A DNA stretch of 17,368 bases from an uncultured bacterium (lineage in GTDB: Bacteria; Planctomycetota; Uabimicrobiia; Uabimicrobiales; JABWCH01): NCBI GenBank assembly GCA_938003875.1, contig CALKWO010000009.1, positions 1 to 17,368 on the forward strand, written 5' to 3'. This document shows, piece after piece, positions 1 through 7,829 of this stretch. Below the pieces are notes generated by a model. That model did not search any database. It was not told the DNA's origin and saw only the letters and a list, made by a program, of their open reading frames with translations. A program made the translations under genes and the position numbers. Position 1 is the stretch's first letter; each line of letters begins with the position of its first letter.

Positions 1-2
1 TT

Positions 3-1298
3 TTATATAGAAAAATCCTGAATTCCCTGGTAATAGCGTGTTAAAATATTTTCTATATTTTCTTTTGTCAGGGTTTCTATAGCAGCGAGTTCTTCCAGGA
101 TAGGTTCTCTTGATCTAGCTAATTCAAAGGCATTGTCAACAATAGAAAAGGCTTGTAGAGCAGGTATACAAACAATCCCATTATCATCTCCTATCATCCA
201 GTCTCCTGGATTGATGCTGACATTCCCCAAAGTGAGCGGAATATTGCAAGAAAAAGTTCCTTCTTCCTGACCTGGAATAGCAGTAAGATAGCTTGCATAG
301 CAGGGAAAGCCTTTTTGTCTGAGATGGGGTACATCGCTGACAGAACCATAGACAACAGCCCCGCTGATTTTCCTTTTAATCGCTATTTCTGTGGCAAGGT
401 AAGACCATACAGCATTCCCCTGAAAGCCACCAGCATCTACCACTAAAATGCTCTTTTCTGGTATTTCCAGCAGGTATTTTACCACTTGTTTCTGTTCTCC
501 AGGCCATACTCGCAGGGTATAGGCACGTCCGACTATCTTGGTAAAACGATGCAGAGGGTATACTTTTTCCAGGAATACAGGTTTTCTATACACTTCACAT
601 ATATGAACTGTGCTGATCTGTCGGATCTTATCTCTCAAGGTTTCCTCATTGTACTCTTTTTGCGAAATCTCGGCTTGTGTTTCTGTTTTGCTAAGAGTGC
701 TTTTGAGCTTAGAGATTGTTTCCTTTGCGCTCAAGCCCGTTCCTTCTTCAATAGAAACTACGAGGGTAGAAGCCAAATTACTAATGTTTTTAATGTCATT
801 CTCTTCCAGAGAAAAAGAATGGATAAAAAGAGGAGTGTCTGTCATAGAGGCGATTTGTTGAAAAATCGCATGGCTTCTGGGAATGAAATCCACAATAATA
901 GCATCTGCCTGGGATATAAGTGGCATGGCATTCTGGATTACAGAAAGTGCGCAGCCTCTAAAATCCAGATAGGCTTTTAAGGAATTTTGTTTTATCATGG
1001 ATAAGCAAGACTGAAAGTTTTTCTCTGAAATTGCACCTGATATGGTAACAGCAAAAACCTGTGCTCTCGCTATAGATTCTATTTCTAGTGCCTGAGGTTG
1101 GATGATTTTTAAATCACATACCATTTTAATAGAGGGGAATCGCTCTTTAAAAATCCGAACGCTATTGAAACCTGTATTTTTCAAAAGGAGCGATCCTATT
1201 TCCAGATATTCTATCCCACCTGCAATGCATTGCTCTGCATAAAAAAGAGCATTTTCTAAATGCAAAAAATCAAGACCAATATACAATCTGGCCGTCAT
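3..1298 (-). CDS. HPS-like / RraA-like fusion protein (two-domain, 431 aa)
   Basis: The N-terminal half (about residues 1-205) looks like a 3-hexulose-6-phosphate synthase / 3-keto-L-gulonate-6-phosphate decarboxylase barrel of the OMP decarboxylase superfamily: a starting LD at 9-10, EIG with Glu33, and the phosphosugar-site motif DLK at 62-64. The C-terminal half (about 225-415) is RraA-like, with VVDAGG at 287-291, GAVVYGS near 313-319 and a GDWMIGDDNGIV stretch near 365-376. Fusions of this type are annotated elsewhere as bifunctional HPS/RraA and would link formaldehyde or sugar-phosphate chemistry to an RraA-type aldolase or regulator. Both halves lack an expected residue: the family DxKxxD motif reads DLKIIQ (Gln67), and the RraA-family Arg-Asp reads Ser321-Asp322, so activity is doubtful. 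I chose ATG 1298 because AGGAG lies 5 nt upstream; an upstream in-frame ATG at 1352 lies inside a terminator hairpin. The stop is a TAA at 3-5. Confidence 0.85.
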   Translation of the reverse strand: MTARLYIGLDFLHLENALFYAEQCIAGGIEYLEIGSLLLKNTGFNSVRIFKERFPSIKMVCDLKIIQPQALEIESIARAQVFAVTISGAISEKNFQSCLSMIKQNSLKAYLDFRGCALSVIQNAMPLISQADAIIVDFIPRSHAIFQQIASMTDTPLFIHSFSLEENDIKNISNLASTLVVSIEEGTGLSAKETISKLKSTLSKTETQAEISQKEYNEETLRDKIRQISTVHICEVYRKPVFLEKVYPLHRFTKIVGRAYTLRVWPGEQKQVVKYLLEIPEKSILVVDAGGFQGNAVWSYLATEIAIKRKISGAVVYGSVSDVPHLRQKGFPCYASYLTAIPGQEEGTFSCNIPLTLGNVSINPGDWMIGDDNGIVCIPALQAFSIVDNAFELARSREPILEELAAIETLTKENIENILTRYYQGIQDFSI

Positions 1299-1303
1299 TT
1301 TAT

Positions 1304-1308
1304 CTCCT
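1304..1308 (-). promoter_or_regulatory. Ribosome binding site for the HPS-RraA fusion
   Basis: On the minus strand an AGGAG sits 5 nt before the ATG at 1298. It decides the start of the fusion gene against the longer in-frame reading from 1352. It lies only 7 nt below the U-tract of the terminator hairpin. Confidence 0.75.
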
Positions 1309-1315
1309 ATATCAT

Positions 1316-1357
1316 AAAAAAGGGATTTTGAGAAAACTAAAAATTTTCTCAAAATCC
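1316..1357 (-). terminator. Rho-independent terminator / possible attenuator
   Basis: A perfect 14-bp stem (1323-1336 paired with 1344-1357, GGATTTTGAGAAAA arm) with a 7-nt loop is followed on the minus strand by a C and six T (1316-1321). It lies 30 nt after the stop of the four-CxxC protein and directly before the ribosome binding site of the HPS-RraA gene. It probably ends transcription of the upstream gene or attenuates read-through into the fusion gene. Confidence 0.85.
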
Positions 1358-1387
1358 TTTATAGAAAGACATGCAATCTTTTCGAAA

Positions 1388-1993
1388 TTATTTGAGTTTT
1401 TTCTCGCAAACCTGACAAACACCTTTTTTCAAAGCGCAGGCATCACAGAATTTAAAAGACATGGTTCTTGTAGGTGCTTTACAAGCTTCGCAGTTTCCCA
1501 TTCCCATAGCAAACATCATTTGAGAGCATTCAGGGCATAGGGCACTTTGTTTTTCCTCAGGGGGAGAAGTTTTTTTAGGAGGATTTAGAATATTCATAAC
1601 ACTATCTGCCAGTTTATTTTTTTTATCTTTCAGTATAAATCGGATAGAACGCCCAGCAAGCAGGAGGTTTGCTTGAAACCAATGCTCTTTTACGATTTCG
1701 ATGGTGAAAATTCTATTTTCTTTTAAGAAAAAAACCAGACAGGCTTCTGGTTGAGGCAGGCAGCGGCAATCTGGATTTTCCAGTGTCTCGATTTCTTTGA
1801 GAGATTCCAGGATATCTTTAGTATATTTTTTGGAAATCTTTTTATAGGCATTGGCTTCTACAGAAAAAACCTGCATGATTTGATCCGAAGAAAGAGATTC
1901 TATCGTGCTTTTCCAGAGATCGCTCAGATCTTGCGCTGAAGAAAAAGAACATAAAGCAGCCATGATTAGCCCTAACATGAAAATTTTTTTCAT
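1388..1993 (-). CDS. Exported protein with C-terminal four-CxxC zinc-ribbon-like region
   Basis: This 201-residue protein starts with a typical signal peptide: MKKIF, a hydrophobic core to about residue 17, and likely cleavage near SSA-Q at 20-21. The middle (about 25-135) is mixed charged and hydrophobic with no family I recognise; it has three cysteines at 76, 78 and 85. The C-terminal 50 residues hold four CxxC pairs at 153-156, 168-171, 183-186 and 193-196, the layout of a double zinc ribbon binding two metal ions. ATG 1993 is supported by AAGGAG 8 nt upstream, and a promoter candidate lies about 80-100 nt upstream. A cytosolic-type zinc ribbon behind a signal peptide is unusual; if exported, the cysteines might instead form disulfides. 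The gene ends at a strong terminator. The function is unknown; CxxC ribbons often mediate protein or nucleic-acid contacts. Confidence 0.8.
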   Translation of the reverse strand: MKKIFMLGLIMAALCSFSSAQDLSDLWKSTIESLSSDQIMQVFSVEANAYKKISKKYTKDILESLKEIETLENPDCRCLPQPEACLVFFLKENRIFTIEIVKEHWFQANLLLAGRSIRFILKDKKNKLADSVMNILNPPKKTSPPEEKQSALCPECSQMMFAMGMGNCEACKAPTRTMSFKFCDACALKKGVCQVCEKKLK

Positions 1994-2344
1994 TATGGAT
2001 ACTCCTTCGAAAAAAGGTAAAAAAATCGCACTACTCTCTATTTTGAAACAGAGAACCTAAAAAGGCAAGAAAATATTTTGAAAGGATACTATATCAATAA
2101 TAGTTGTTCTCTGGAAACAAGAAATTTATATGAAGCTGGTACTCAGAAGATGATGAAAAAATATCCACAAATTCCTAAGCAATCAAGCGAGAACTCAAGC
2201 TTCCAGAATGATATATCCGCTTTCAATAACTATATTTTAGTTTCCTATGCTTGAAAAGTCTAGCAAAAACAATAGATATTCCAATAATTATTTTGCAGAA
2301 TGTAGGAAATCTTGCGGCAGTATTTTTATTCCTTCCAGGATGCT
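1994..2344. other. Intergenic region between the RluA-family gene and the CxxC protein gene
   Basis: This 351-bp AT-rich stretch has no supported gene. It holds the ribosome binding site (2002-2007) and a promoter candidate (2070-2097) for the minus-strand CxxC gene. A plus-strand frame stays open for about 80 codons (2015-2254) but has no ATG before its middle and no ribosome binding site. I see no intrinsic terminator for the RluA-family gene here. Confidence 0.6.
2070..2097 (-). promoter_or_regulatory. Sigma70-type promoter candidate for the CxxC protein gene
   Basis: On the minus strand TTGATA (2092-2097) is followed by a 16-nt spacer and TATTTT (2070-2075). Transcription would begin near 2062, giving a leader of about 70 nt before the ATG at 1993. 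The leader contains a weak 5-bp hairpin (TCTCT/AGAGA). The -10 box matches consensus at four of six positions, so this is a candidate only. Confidence 0.35.
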
Positions 2345-3235
2345 TCAATTCCGATAATGAATCTCCAGGACACTATCGAGTGGAGGGGCAATAAAATTTT
2401 TGGGAATAAGTTCATTGGGAAGGCGATAGAGGACTTTTTTCTTTTTCAGAGGATGTATGAATTCCAGTGAATAGGATATAAGCATCATGCCCTCTTTGTT
2501 TTTATTTCCTTTGCCATAAACAGGGTCGCCTATAACAGGATGGCCTGTTTGCTCCATGTGCCTTCGGATTTGGTGTAAACGTCCTGTCGCTATTTCTACA
2601 AGAAGTATGCTGGTTTCTTCTTTTTGTTCTATAACCTGGAATATGGTATGGGCTTTTTGTCCATCCAGAGGGATTGTAATTTCTCCCTGTTTTGTAGGAA
2701 AAGGGTTGTCTTTTGTAAGCACTTCCACAAGATAGCATTTTTGTATTTTTTGCTCTTGCCAGAGTTGGCTTAGCAAAGAGGCACCATGAGATGTATATGC
2801 CACCATCATCACTCCTCTTGCTTCTCTGTCCAGGCGGTGTACTAGATATGCCCCCCCTTTTTTTAGCTCTACCTGACGCAAAAGAGAGGCATGGTCAGAA
2901 TATTTCGTGCCTTGAGAGAGAAGGCCTTCTGGTTTATACCATACTCCCCAATGCTTTTCTTCTTCTATAATTTCTGACTGAGGTGCTGGAATTGCAAGGA
3001 TATCAGAGTCATAGTACATTTCTATTCTATCGCCTTTCTCTAACCTTGTACTTCCCATCCGACAGCGTAAAAGTTTTTTTTTGCTTTTGGGCTGTAGCCA
3101 GAAACCTCCTTTTTCCAAAATTTCGTGTACGATATTCTTGTCTAGTTTTGTATTTGACTGCAAAAAATCTTCTACTAAACAAAAATTCTGTTGTATTGTT
3201 TTTTTTAGGACAATCTTTTTGCTTTTTCTCTCCAA
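2345..3235 (-). CDS. RluA-family 23S rRNA/tRNA pseudouridine synthase
   Basis: This 296-residue enzyme would isomerise specific uridines in rRNA or tRNA to pseudouridine in the cytoplasm. The catalytic-loop motif HRLD is at 133-136 with the nucleophile Asp136, followed by REARGVMM in place of the more common DTSGLLL. The family block GRLHQIRRH is at 218-226 and GHPVIGDPVYG at 231-241. The first 75 residues have the size and position of an S4-like RNA-binding domain, though strongly diverged. The start is a TTG at 3235, supported by AAGGAG 6 nt upstream; there is no better ATG. Length is near normal for the RluA/C/D group. The substrate uridine cannot be told from the sequence. It is divergent from the UbiB-like gene, with a 95-bp shared upstream region. 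Confidence 0.9.
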   Translation of the reverse strand: MERKSKKIVLKKTIQQNFCLVEDFLQSNTKLDKNIVHEILEKGGFWLQPKSKKKLLRCRMGSTRLEKGDRIEMYYDSDILAIPAPQSEIIEEEKHWGVWYKPEGLLSQGTKYSDHASLLRQVELKKGGAYLVHRLDREARGVMMVAYTSHGASLLSQLWQEQKIQKCYLVEVLTKDNPFPTKQGEITIPLDGQKAHTIFQVIEQKEETSILLVEIATGRLHQIRRHMEQTGHPVIGDPVYGKGNKNKEGMMLISYSLEFIHPLKKKKVLYRLPNELIPKNFIAPPLDSVLEIHYRN

Positions 3236-3241
3236 GTCTTT

Positions 3242-3247
3242 CTCCTT
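3242..3247 (-). promoter_or_regulatory. Ribosome binding site supporting a TTG start
   Basis: AAGGAG on the minus strand lies 6 nt before the TTG at 3233-3235 and is the main reason to accept the non-ATG start of the pseudouridine synthase gene. Confidence 0.65.
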
Positions 3248-3330
3248 GCTTTTTCCTGGCGTTTTTTTTAAAATGTATTTGTATGCAATTCAACTGAGCA
3301 TGGCTTTAGTTAGTCCTTCTAGGAAAAAAT

Positions 3331-5004
3331 ATGACATTTACTTCTACTCTTTTACGTTTTTTAAGAATTTTTTTTTCTCTTTTTCCTACTATATTTGCCA
3401 TATATCGTGATCGCAAGCATTATTTCTTTTTACCCCGATGGGAAAAAATTCCTAGTGAGATCCATCGCCAGCGGGCCAGAAATCTAAGGCATAAGCTTGC
3501 CAGCCTTGGCCCTACGTTTATCAAATTTGGTCAGATACTTTCTACACGAGAAGATTTCATCCCACATGAGTATATTGAAGAATTAAGCCAATTGCAAGAT
3601 CATGTTCCCCCTGTTTCCTTTAAAAAAATCAAAAGACTTTTGGATTCAGAATGGGGTAAGGATTCTTTATCTTTTTTTGAATCTATCGATCCCAATCCTC
3701 TAGCTTCGGCTTCTCTGGCCCAGGTACATAGAGCTGTATTGCAGGGAAGACAGGTGGTACTCAAGGTACTAAGACCTGGAGTAGAAGAATTGATACAATG
3801 CGATTTAAAAATTTTGCCTTTAGTGGGAGCGATATTCCAGACATTCACAAACATAGGGCAAACCAACACTCTGATTAACGCTATTTCTGAATTTTCCAAA
3901 GTGATCAGAAAAGAAATATATTTTTTAAATGAACGAAAAAATATAGAGATCTTTCGCCAAAATTTTACCAACAATCCTAATATCATTATTCCGAAAGTTT
4001 ATGATGAATACTGCACAAGAAGAATCCTGGTGATGGAATATGTTGAAGGATGCAAAATTTCTGATATACAAAAAATTTTTTCCCAGGGTATTCAGGCAAA
4101 AACCATTGTGGATACATTGGTCAAATGCTATCTGGAGCAAGTTCTTGTTTCAGGCTTTTTCCATGCTGATCCTCATCCTGGAAATCTTCTAGTTACGCCC
4201 GATGCTAAAGTAGCTTTTTTGGATTTTGGAATGATGATCCATTTCCCAAATCATCTACAAAGACTCATCATTCGTGCTTCTATTGCTGGAGCGCATCGCA
4301 ATCTTGATGATTTGATCAAAATTCTCATAGAACTCGGAATCTTTGACCCTCAGGCCAACCAGGAGGCTTTAAAAAAAATAGCTAAAAAAGTGATTGATGT
4401 TTTTGATAGAAAAAAGCAAACAGAAGGGATCATGAAGATAAAGTATATGGTACAACAATTTCATCGAATAGCACAGGATTTTGCCATAACGCTACCGCCT
4501 TATCTTGTATACCTTTTCAAGGCATCTGGGGAAGTAGAAGGTATATGTATGAAACTGATTCCTGAATTTACTGGCATATCCTACGCCTCTCCCTTTGTAC
4601 GAGAAATGGCAAAAAAAATCATTGAAGAACAAAAAGATCTTGTCGCAGATGAAATTTTGCAAAAGGCAAAAACGATGTTTCTCCTTCCGCTACAAATACA
4701 GAGAGTTCTGGATCAACTGGAAGAAGAACGCATTCGAGTTAGAATGCACCCTAAAGAAATACGAGATATGGAAACTATAATGGCTTTTAATGCCAGACGG
4801 ATTCTTTTTGGAATTTTGGCTGGTGTTATAAGCATAACAACTGCCATTCTGTATGTGGAACTTCACAGCAACTGGCTTATGATAATAGGATTTACGGTTG
4901 CCACCATCTTAGGCACAGGCTCCATTACCATGCCAGCGAGAATACATCTGGAATGGGCCAGAAACAGGTTAGAAAGCGATGATATTTTTTATGAAAATCT
5001 GTAA
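3331..5004 (+). CDS. AarF/ABC1/UbiB-family kinase-like membrane protein
   Basis: This 557-residue protein belongs to the atypical protein-kinase-like family that in other bacteria supports ubiquinone or other isoprenoid-quinone biosynthesis (UbiB) and in mitochondria is COQ8. All hallmarks are visible: the KxGQ motif as KFGQ at 65-68, the alanine-rich nucleotide loop ASASLAQVHRA at 125-135, the invariant Lys145 (VLKV), the catalytic HADPHPGN at 278-285 and DFG at 298-300. Two hydrophobic helices at about 488-508 and 514-535 anchor the C-terminus, as in UbiB. The segment KEIYFLNERKN at 194-204 lacks the Asp of the common ELD motif. ATG 3331 has AGGA 6 nt upstream. A membrane protein gene follows after 17 bp and is probably co-transcribed. 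No quinone biosynthesis gene is in the window, so the precise role is open. Confidence 0.93.
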   Translation: MTFTSTLLRFLRIFFSLFPTIFAIYRDRKHYFFLPRWEKIPSEIHRQRARNLRHKLASLGPTFIKFGQILSTREDFIPHEYIEELSQLQDHVPPVSFKKIKRLLDSEWGKDSLSFFESIDPNPLASASLAQVHRAVLQGRQVVLKVLRPGVEELIQCDLKILPLVGAIFQTFTNIGQTNTLINAISEFSKVIRKEIYFLNERKNIEIFRQNFTNNPNIIIPKVYDEYCTRRILVMEYVEGCKISDIQKIFSQGIQAKTIVDTLVKCYLEQVLVSGFFHADPHPGNLLVTPDAKVAFLDFGMMIHFPNHLQRLIIRASIAGAHRNLDDLIKILIELGIFDPQANQEALKKIAKKVIDVFDRKKQTEGIMKIKYMVQQFHRIAQDFAITLPPYLVYLFKASGEVEGICMKLIPEFTGISYASPFVREMAKKIIEEQKDLVADEILQKAKTMFLLPLQIQRVLDQLEEERIRVRMHPKEIRDMETIMAFNARRILFGILAGVISITTAILYVELHSNWLMIIGFTVATILGTGSITMPARIHLEWARNRLESDDIFYENL

Positions 5005-5021
5005 TTTTTAAGGAAGAAAAA

Positions 5022-5657
5022 ATGCCAACACCTTCTGCTCAGGAAGCCATGAGAATATTAAGAGATCCTAGCTTTTTCCAATGGTATGTCGTTCCCTTTC
5101 TTGCAATGGTTATCTATGTATATAACGTAGAAATTGAAAAGCGCAATTGGAATGCGGTTTTTGCTGGGCTTGCTTTTTGGGGAATGGATTGGTTCAATGA
5201 AATATGGAATGGACTTTTATTCCATTTCACTCAATACGCACCAGCGTGGGGAGCACCTGGAAAGAGCGCGTTTCTTATACTCATTGGCCTGAATATTGAA
5301 ATATGCTTTATGTTTGCCATTGCAGGCATTATCATGTCCAAAATGCTGCTCCCTGATAAGAATGCCAAAATTTTAGGTATTAACAATCGCTATTTTATAG
5401 CCATAAGTGGTTCTATTTTTTGTGTTATCGTGGAATATTTTCTCAATATGGCGGGAGCACTCACATGGGATTGGGCATACTGGAGTCGAACTGCCCCCTG
5501 GCTTATTTTTTTCATTGGATATTTGCCTTTTTATCTTGTAGCCTTTTGGGTATATGATATGGAAAGCATACGAAAAAAAATAATCACAGTAGGCACCATA
5601 TTTGCTTTCGATGCTATCTGCCTGATAGTTTTTGCTGGTATTTTGAAGTGGATATAG
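5022..5657 (+). CDS. Unrecognised integral membrane protein with about six helices
   Basis: I do not recognise this 211-residue family. Hydrophobic segments lie at about 20-36, 44-66, 83-107, 123-144, 157-178 and 187-208. Several polar or acidic residues fall inside helices: Asp56, Glu60, Asn63 and His68 in an aromatic-rich block (WGMDWFNEIWNGLLFH), Glu93, and Glu138 with Asn142, followed by a tryptophan/tyrosine-rich loop (TWDWAYW, 148-154). Buried carboxylates plus aromatics suggest binding of a lipid or isoprenoid ligand; the pattern faintly recalls carotenoid or lycopene-cyclase-like membrane proteins, but this is only an impression. ATG 5022 has AAGGA 8 nt upstream and follows the UbiB-like stop by 17 bp, so the two are probably one operon. 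The next gene is 98 bp away and may have its own promoter. Confidence 0.8.
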   Translation: MPTPSAQEAMRILRDPSFFQWYVVPFLAMVIYVYNVEIEKRNWNAVFAGLAFWGMDWFNEIWNGLLFHFTQYAPAWGAPGKSAFLILIGLNIEICFMFAIAGIIMSKMLLPDKNAKILGINNRYFIAISGSIFCVIVEYFLNMAGALTWDWAYWSRTAPWLIFFIGYLPFYLVAFWVYDMESIRKKIITVGTIFAFDAICLIVFAGILKWI

Positions 5658-5755
5658 ATAATCAATCATCACGACTTGTACTAGTTGGAAAAACTATTGA
5701 TATATTGAGTAAACAAAATGATGGAGAAAATTTTTAGAAAAGGAGGCCAAGTGCA

Positions 5756-6814
5756 ATGTTTTTTGAAGCACCAGGTGCATTTTCTATTTTGCTTTTTTTG
5801 CTTTTTTTGGTATACTTTCATTCTGTGAAAACACCATCCAGCAGCTTTCTTTTTTCTTCTACTGCCCAGGTACGAAAAGCAGGGCGATCTTTACGCCAAA
5901 AGCTTTCTTTCCTGCCTTTTCTTTTACGGCTCGCTGTCATGATTCTTTTGGTTGTTTCCATAGCAAGACCCCAGGAAGGAAAAGAACAGATTCGAGATAC
6001 AAGCAAGGGAATCGCTATTTATTGTGTTATGGATTGCTCTGGAAGTATGGCAGCAGAAATGAGCTACAATAAAGAGCAATTGAATCGTCTCGAAGTGGTC
6101 AAAAAAGTTTTCATGGAATTTATTGATGGGAATGGGAAAGATCTTCCAGGTCGTCCCAATGATCTGATTGGCATGATTTCCTTTGCCCGCTATCCTGAAA
6201 CCGTCTGCCCCTTGACTCTATCTCGTGGCGCATTGGCCCAATTTTTGAAAAATATCCAGATCGTAAAGCTGCAAACCGAAGATGGTACAGCCATTGGCGA
6301 TGCCATTGCGCTAGGAGCAGCAAGGCTCAAGACGGCAGAAGAATCTCTCGCATACCAGATTAAAGAAGAGAAGGGCAAATACACAATCAAAAGCAAGATC
6401 ATGATTTTGCTAACAGATGGAGAAAACAACTGTGGTAAAAGAGAGCCTCAGGAAGCTGCTCAGATGGCTAAGGAATGGGGAATAAAAATCTACATCATCG
6501 GCATTGGAGGCGGTGAATCCTTCATGACAATCGCCACACCTTTTGGAAACCAGAAAATCCCTGTACGATCCTCTATGGATGAAGCTTCTCTGAAAAAAAT
6601 AGCAGAAAGTACTGGCGGGATATATAAAATGGCAAATGATGCTGATTCGTTGAAGGCAATCTATCAGGAAATAGATCGCCTGGAAAAAAGTGAGGTAGAA
6701 TCCATCCGATATATGGATTACCAGGAAATGTTTTCTGCTTATACTCTTGCTGCCTTGGGAATTCTGGTATTAGAAGTTCTTTTATCATGCACTGTATTCA
6801 GGAGGATACCATGA
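5756..6814 (+). CDS. batA: BatA-like VWA-domain membrane protein
   Basis: This 352-residue protein has the BatA plan: two N-terminal helices (about 8-22 and 53-70), a conserved ARPQ at 70-73, a periplasmic VWA domain (about 85-305) and a C-terminal helix (about 327-346). The metal-ion-dependent adhesion site is intact: DCSGS at 93-97, Thr178 in DGTAIGD and Asp221 in TDGEN. Bat proteins (Bacteroides aerotolerance) work with a MoxR AAA+ ATPase and are thought to help fold or protect envelope proteins under stress. The start ATG 5756 has GGAGG about 9 nt upstream. The stop overlaps the next start by 4 bp (ATGA), so translation of the batB-like gene is probably coupled. The MoxR and DUF58 genes that normally precede batA are absent upstream; the UbiB-like and membrane protein genes stand there instead. 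Confidence 0.88.
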   Translation: MFFEAPGAFSILLFLLFLVYFHSVKTPSSSFLFSSTAQVRKAGRSLRQKLSFLPFLLRLAVMILLVVSIARPQEGKEQIRDTSKGIAIYCVMDCSGSMAAEMSYNKEQLNRLEVVKKVFMEFIDGNGKDLPGRPNDLIGMISFARYPETVCPLTLSRGALAQFLKNIQIVKLQTEDGTAIGDAIALGAARLKTAEESLAYQIKEEKGKYTIKSKIMILLTDGENNCGKREPQEAAQMAKEWGIKIYIIGIGGGESFMTIATPFGNQKIPVRSSMDEASLKKIAESTGGIYKMANDADSLKAIYQEIDRLEKSEVESIRYMDYQEMFSAYTLAALGILVLEVLLSCTVFRRIP

Positions 6815-7827
6815 GTGAAATCCATTTTTCTCATTTAGAAATGCTCCATTTGCTTTGGATTCTACCTGTTCTCCTATGCTTCTATATCTATGCTTCTATG
6901 AAAAGAAAACAGGCTGTAAGCCGATTTGTGGATGCAGGGATTCTTCCTAAGCTGGACATTTCGCTTCGTTCTTCCATGCGTTTATGCAAAATGATATTGG
7001 TTTTGCTCTCTATAGTTGCCATTGTCATGGCTCTGGTTCGTCCTGGATGGAATCCCAAAGCCAAAACCCTGGAAAGAATGGGGCGAGACGTGGTTTTCTT
7101 ACTGGACGTATCGCGTAGCATGATGGCAGAAGACCTCAAGCCCAACCGCCTGGAAATGGCAAAGATTAGCATTATGGACTGTATAGATCAGTTGCAAGGA
7201 GACAGAGTTGCCCTGGTTGCCTTTGCAGGCACATCTGTTGTAAAATGCCCCTTAACCCTGGACTATGGATTTTTCCGCGCTATGTTGCAAGCTATATCCC
7301 AACAAAGCATCGAGCGAGGCGGAACGATGATCGGGGATGCTATCCGCAAGATTCTTCAGGAAGTTTTCGATGAGCAAGATAAACAGTATAAGGATATTGT
7401 CCTGATAACCGATGGCGAAGATCATGATAGCTTCCCTGTGCAGGCAGCAGAAGAAGCTGGAAAGAGAGGCATACGCATCATCGCCATTGGGCTGGGGGAT
7501 GAAGAGCAAGGCACGCGCATACCTGTCGTGGAGAGTGGAAGAAAAACCTTCCTGCAATATCGTGGCCAGGAAGTATGGAGCAAGCTCGATGCCATCACAT
7601 TACGAAAGATGGTCAATGCAACGCCAGATGGTAAATATTTCAATGTGGCAACAGGGGCTATAGATCTGGGAAGCATTTATAAAAAGCTTATCGCTGAAGC
7701 AGAGAAAAGAAAGCTGGAATCCAAAACCATAAAGCGTTATGAAGAAAAATTCCAGATATTCTTAGCTATCGCCCTACTTTTATTATATATCGAGTCCATT
7801 CTTTCCGAGAAAAAACAAAGAGGTTAA
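6811..7827 (+). CDS. batB: BatB-like VWA-domain membrane protein
   Basis: This 338-residue protein is a second Bat-type VWA protein. Helices lie at about 12-28, 61-76 and 315-331, with the VRPGWNP block at 76-82 just before the VWA domain. Its metal site is complete: DVSRS at 99-103, Thr172 in GGTMIGDAI and Asp201 in TDGED. The block MMAEDLKPNRLEMAK at 104-118 is typical of BatB. I chose ATG 6811 because AGGAGG lies 5 nt upstream and the start overlaps the batA stop as ATGA; an in-frame ATG at 6787 has no ribosome binding site. BatA and BatB of other species are paired membrane proteins exposing VWA domains to the periplasm. The next gene begins 2 bp after this stop. Confidence 0.9.
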   Translation: MSEIHFSHLEMLHLLWILPVLLCFYIYASMKRKQAVSRFVDAGILPKLDISLRSSMRLCKMILVLLSIVAIVMALVRPGWNPKAKTLERMGRDVVFLLDVSRSMMAEDLKPNRLEMAKISIMDCIDQLQGDRVALVAFAGTSVVKCPLTLDYGFFRAMLQAISQQSIERGGTMIGDAIRKILQEVFDEQDKQYKDIVLITDGEDHDSFPVQAAEEAGKRGIRIIAIGLGDEEQGTRIPVVESGRKTFLQYRGQEVWSKLDAITLRKMVNATPDGKYFNVATGAIDLGSIYKKLIAEAEKRKLESKTIKRYEEKFQIFLAIALLLLYIESILSEKKQRG

Positions 7828-7829
7828 TT

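Noticed and set aside
1299..1352. Eighteen-residue N-terminal extension of the HPS-RraA protein
   Set aside because: It would start inside the terminator stem and lacks a ribosome binding site; the ATG at 1298 has AGGAG at proper spacing.
5648..5740. Short open frame running from the end of the membrane protein gene into the gap before batA
   Set aside because: About 28 codons from a GTG, no ribosome binding site; length is compatible with chance in this composition.
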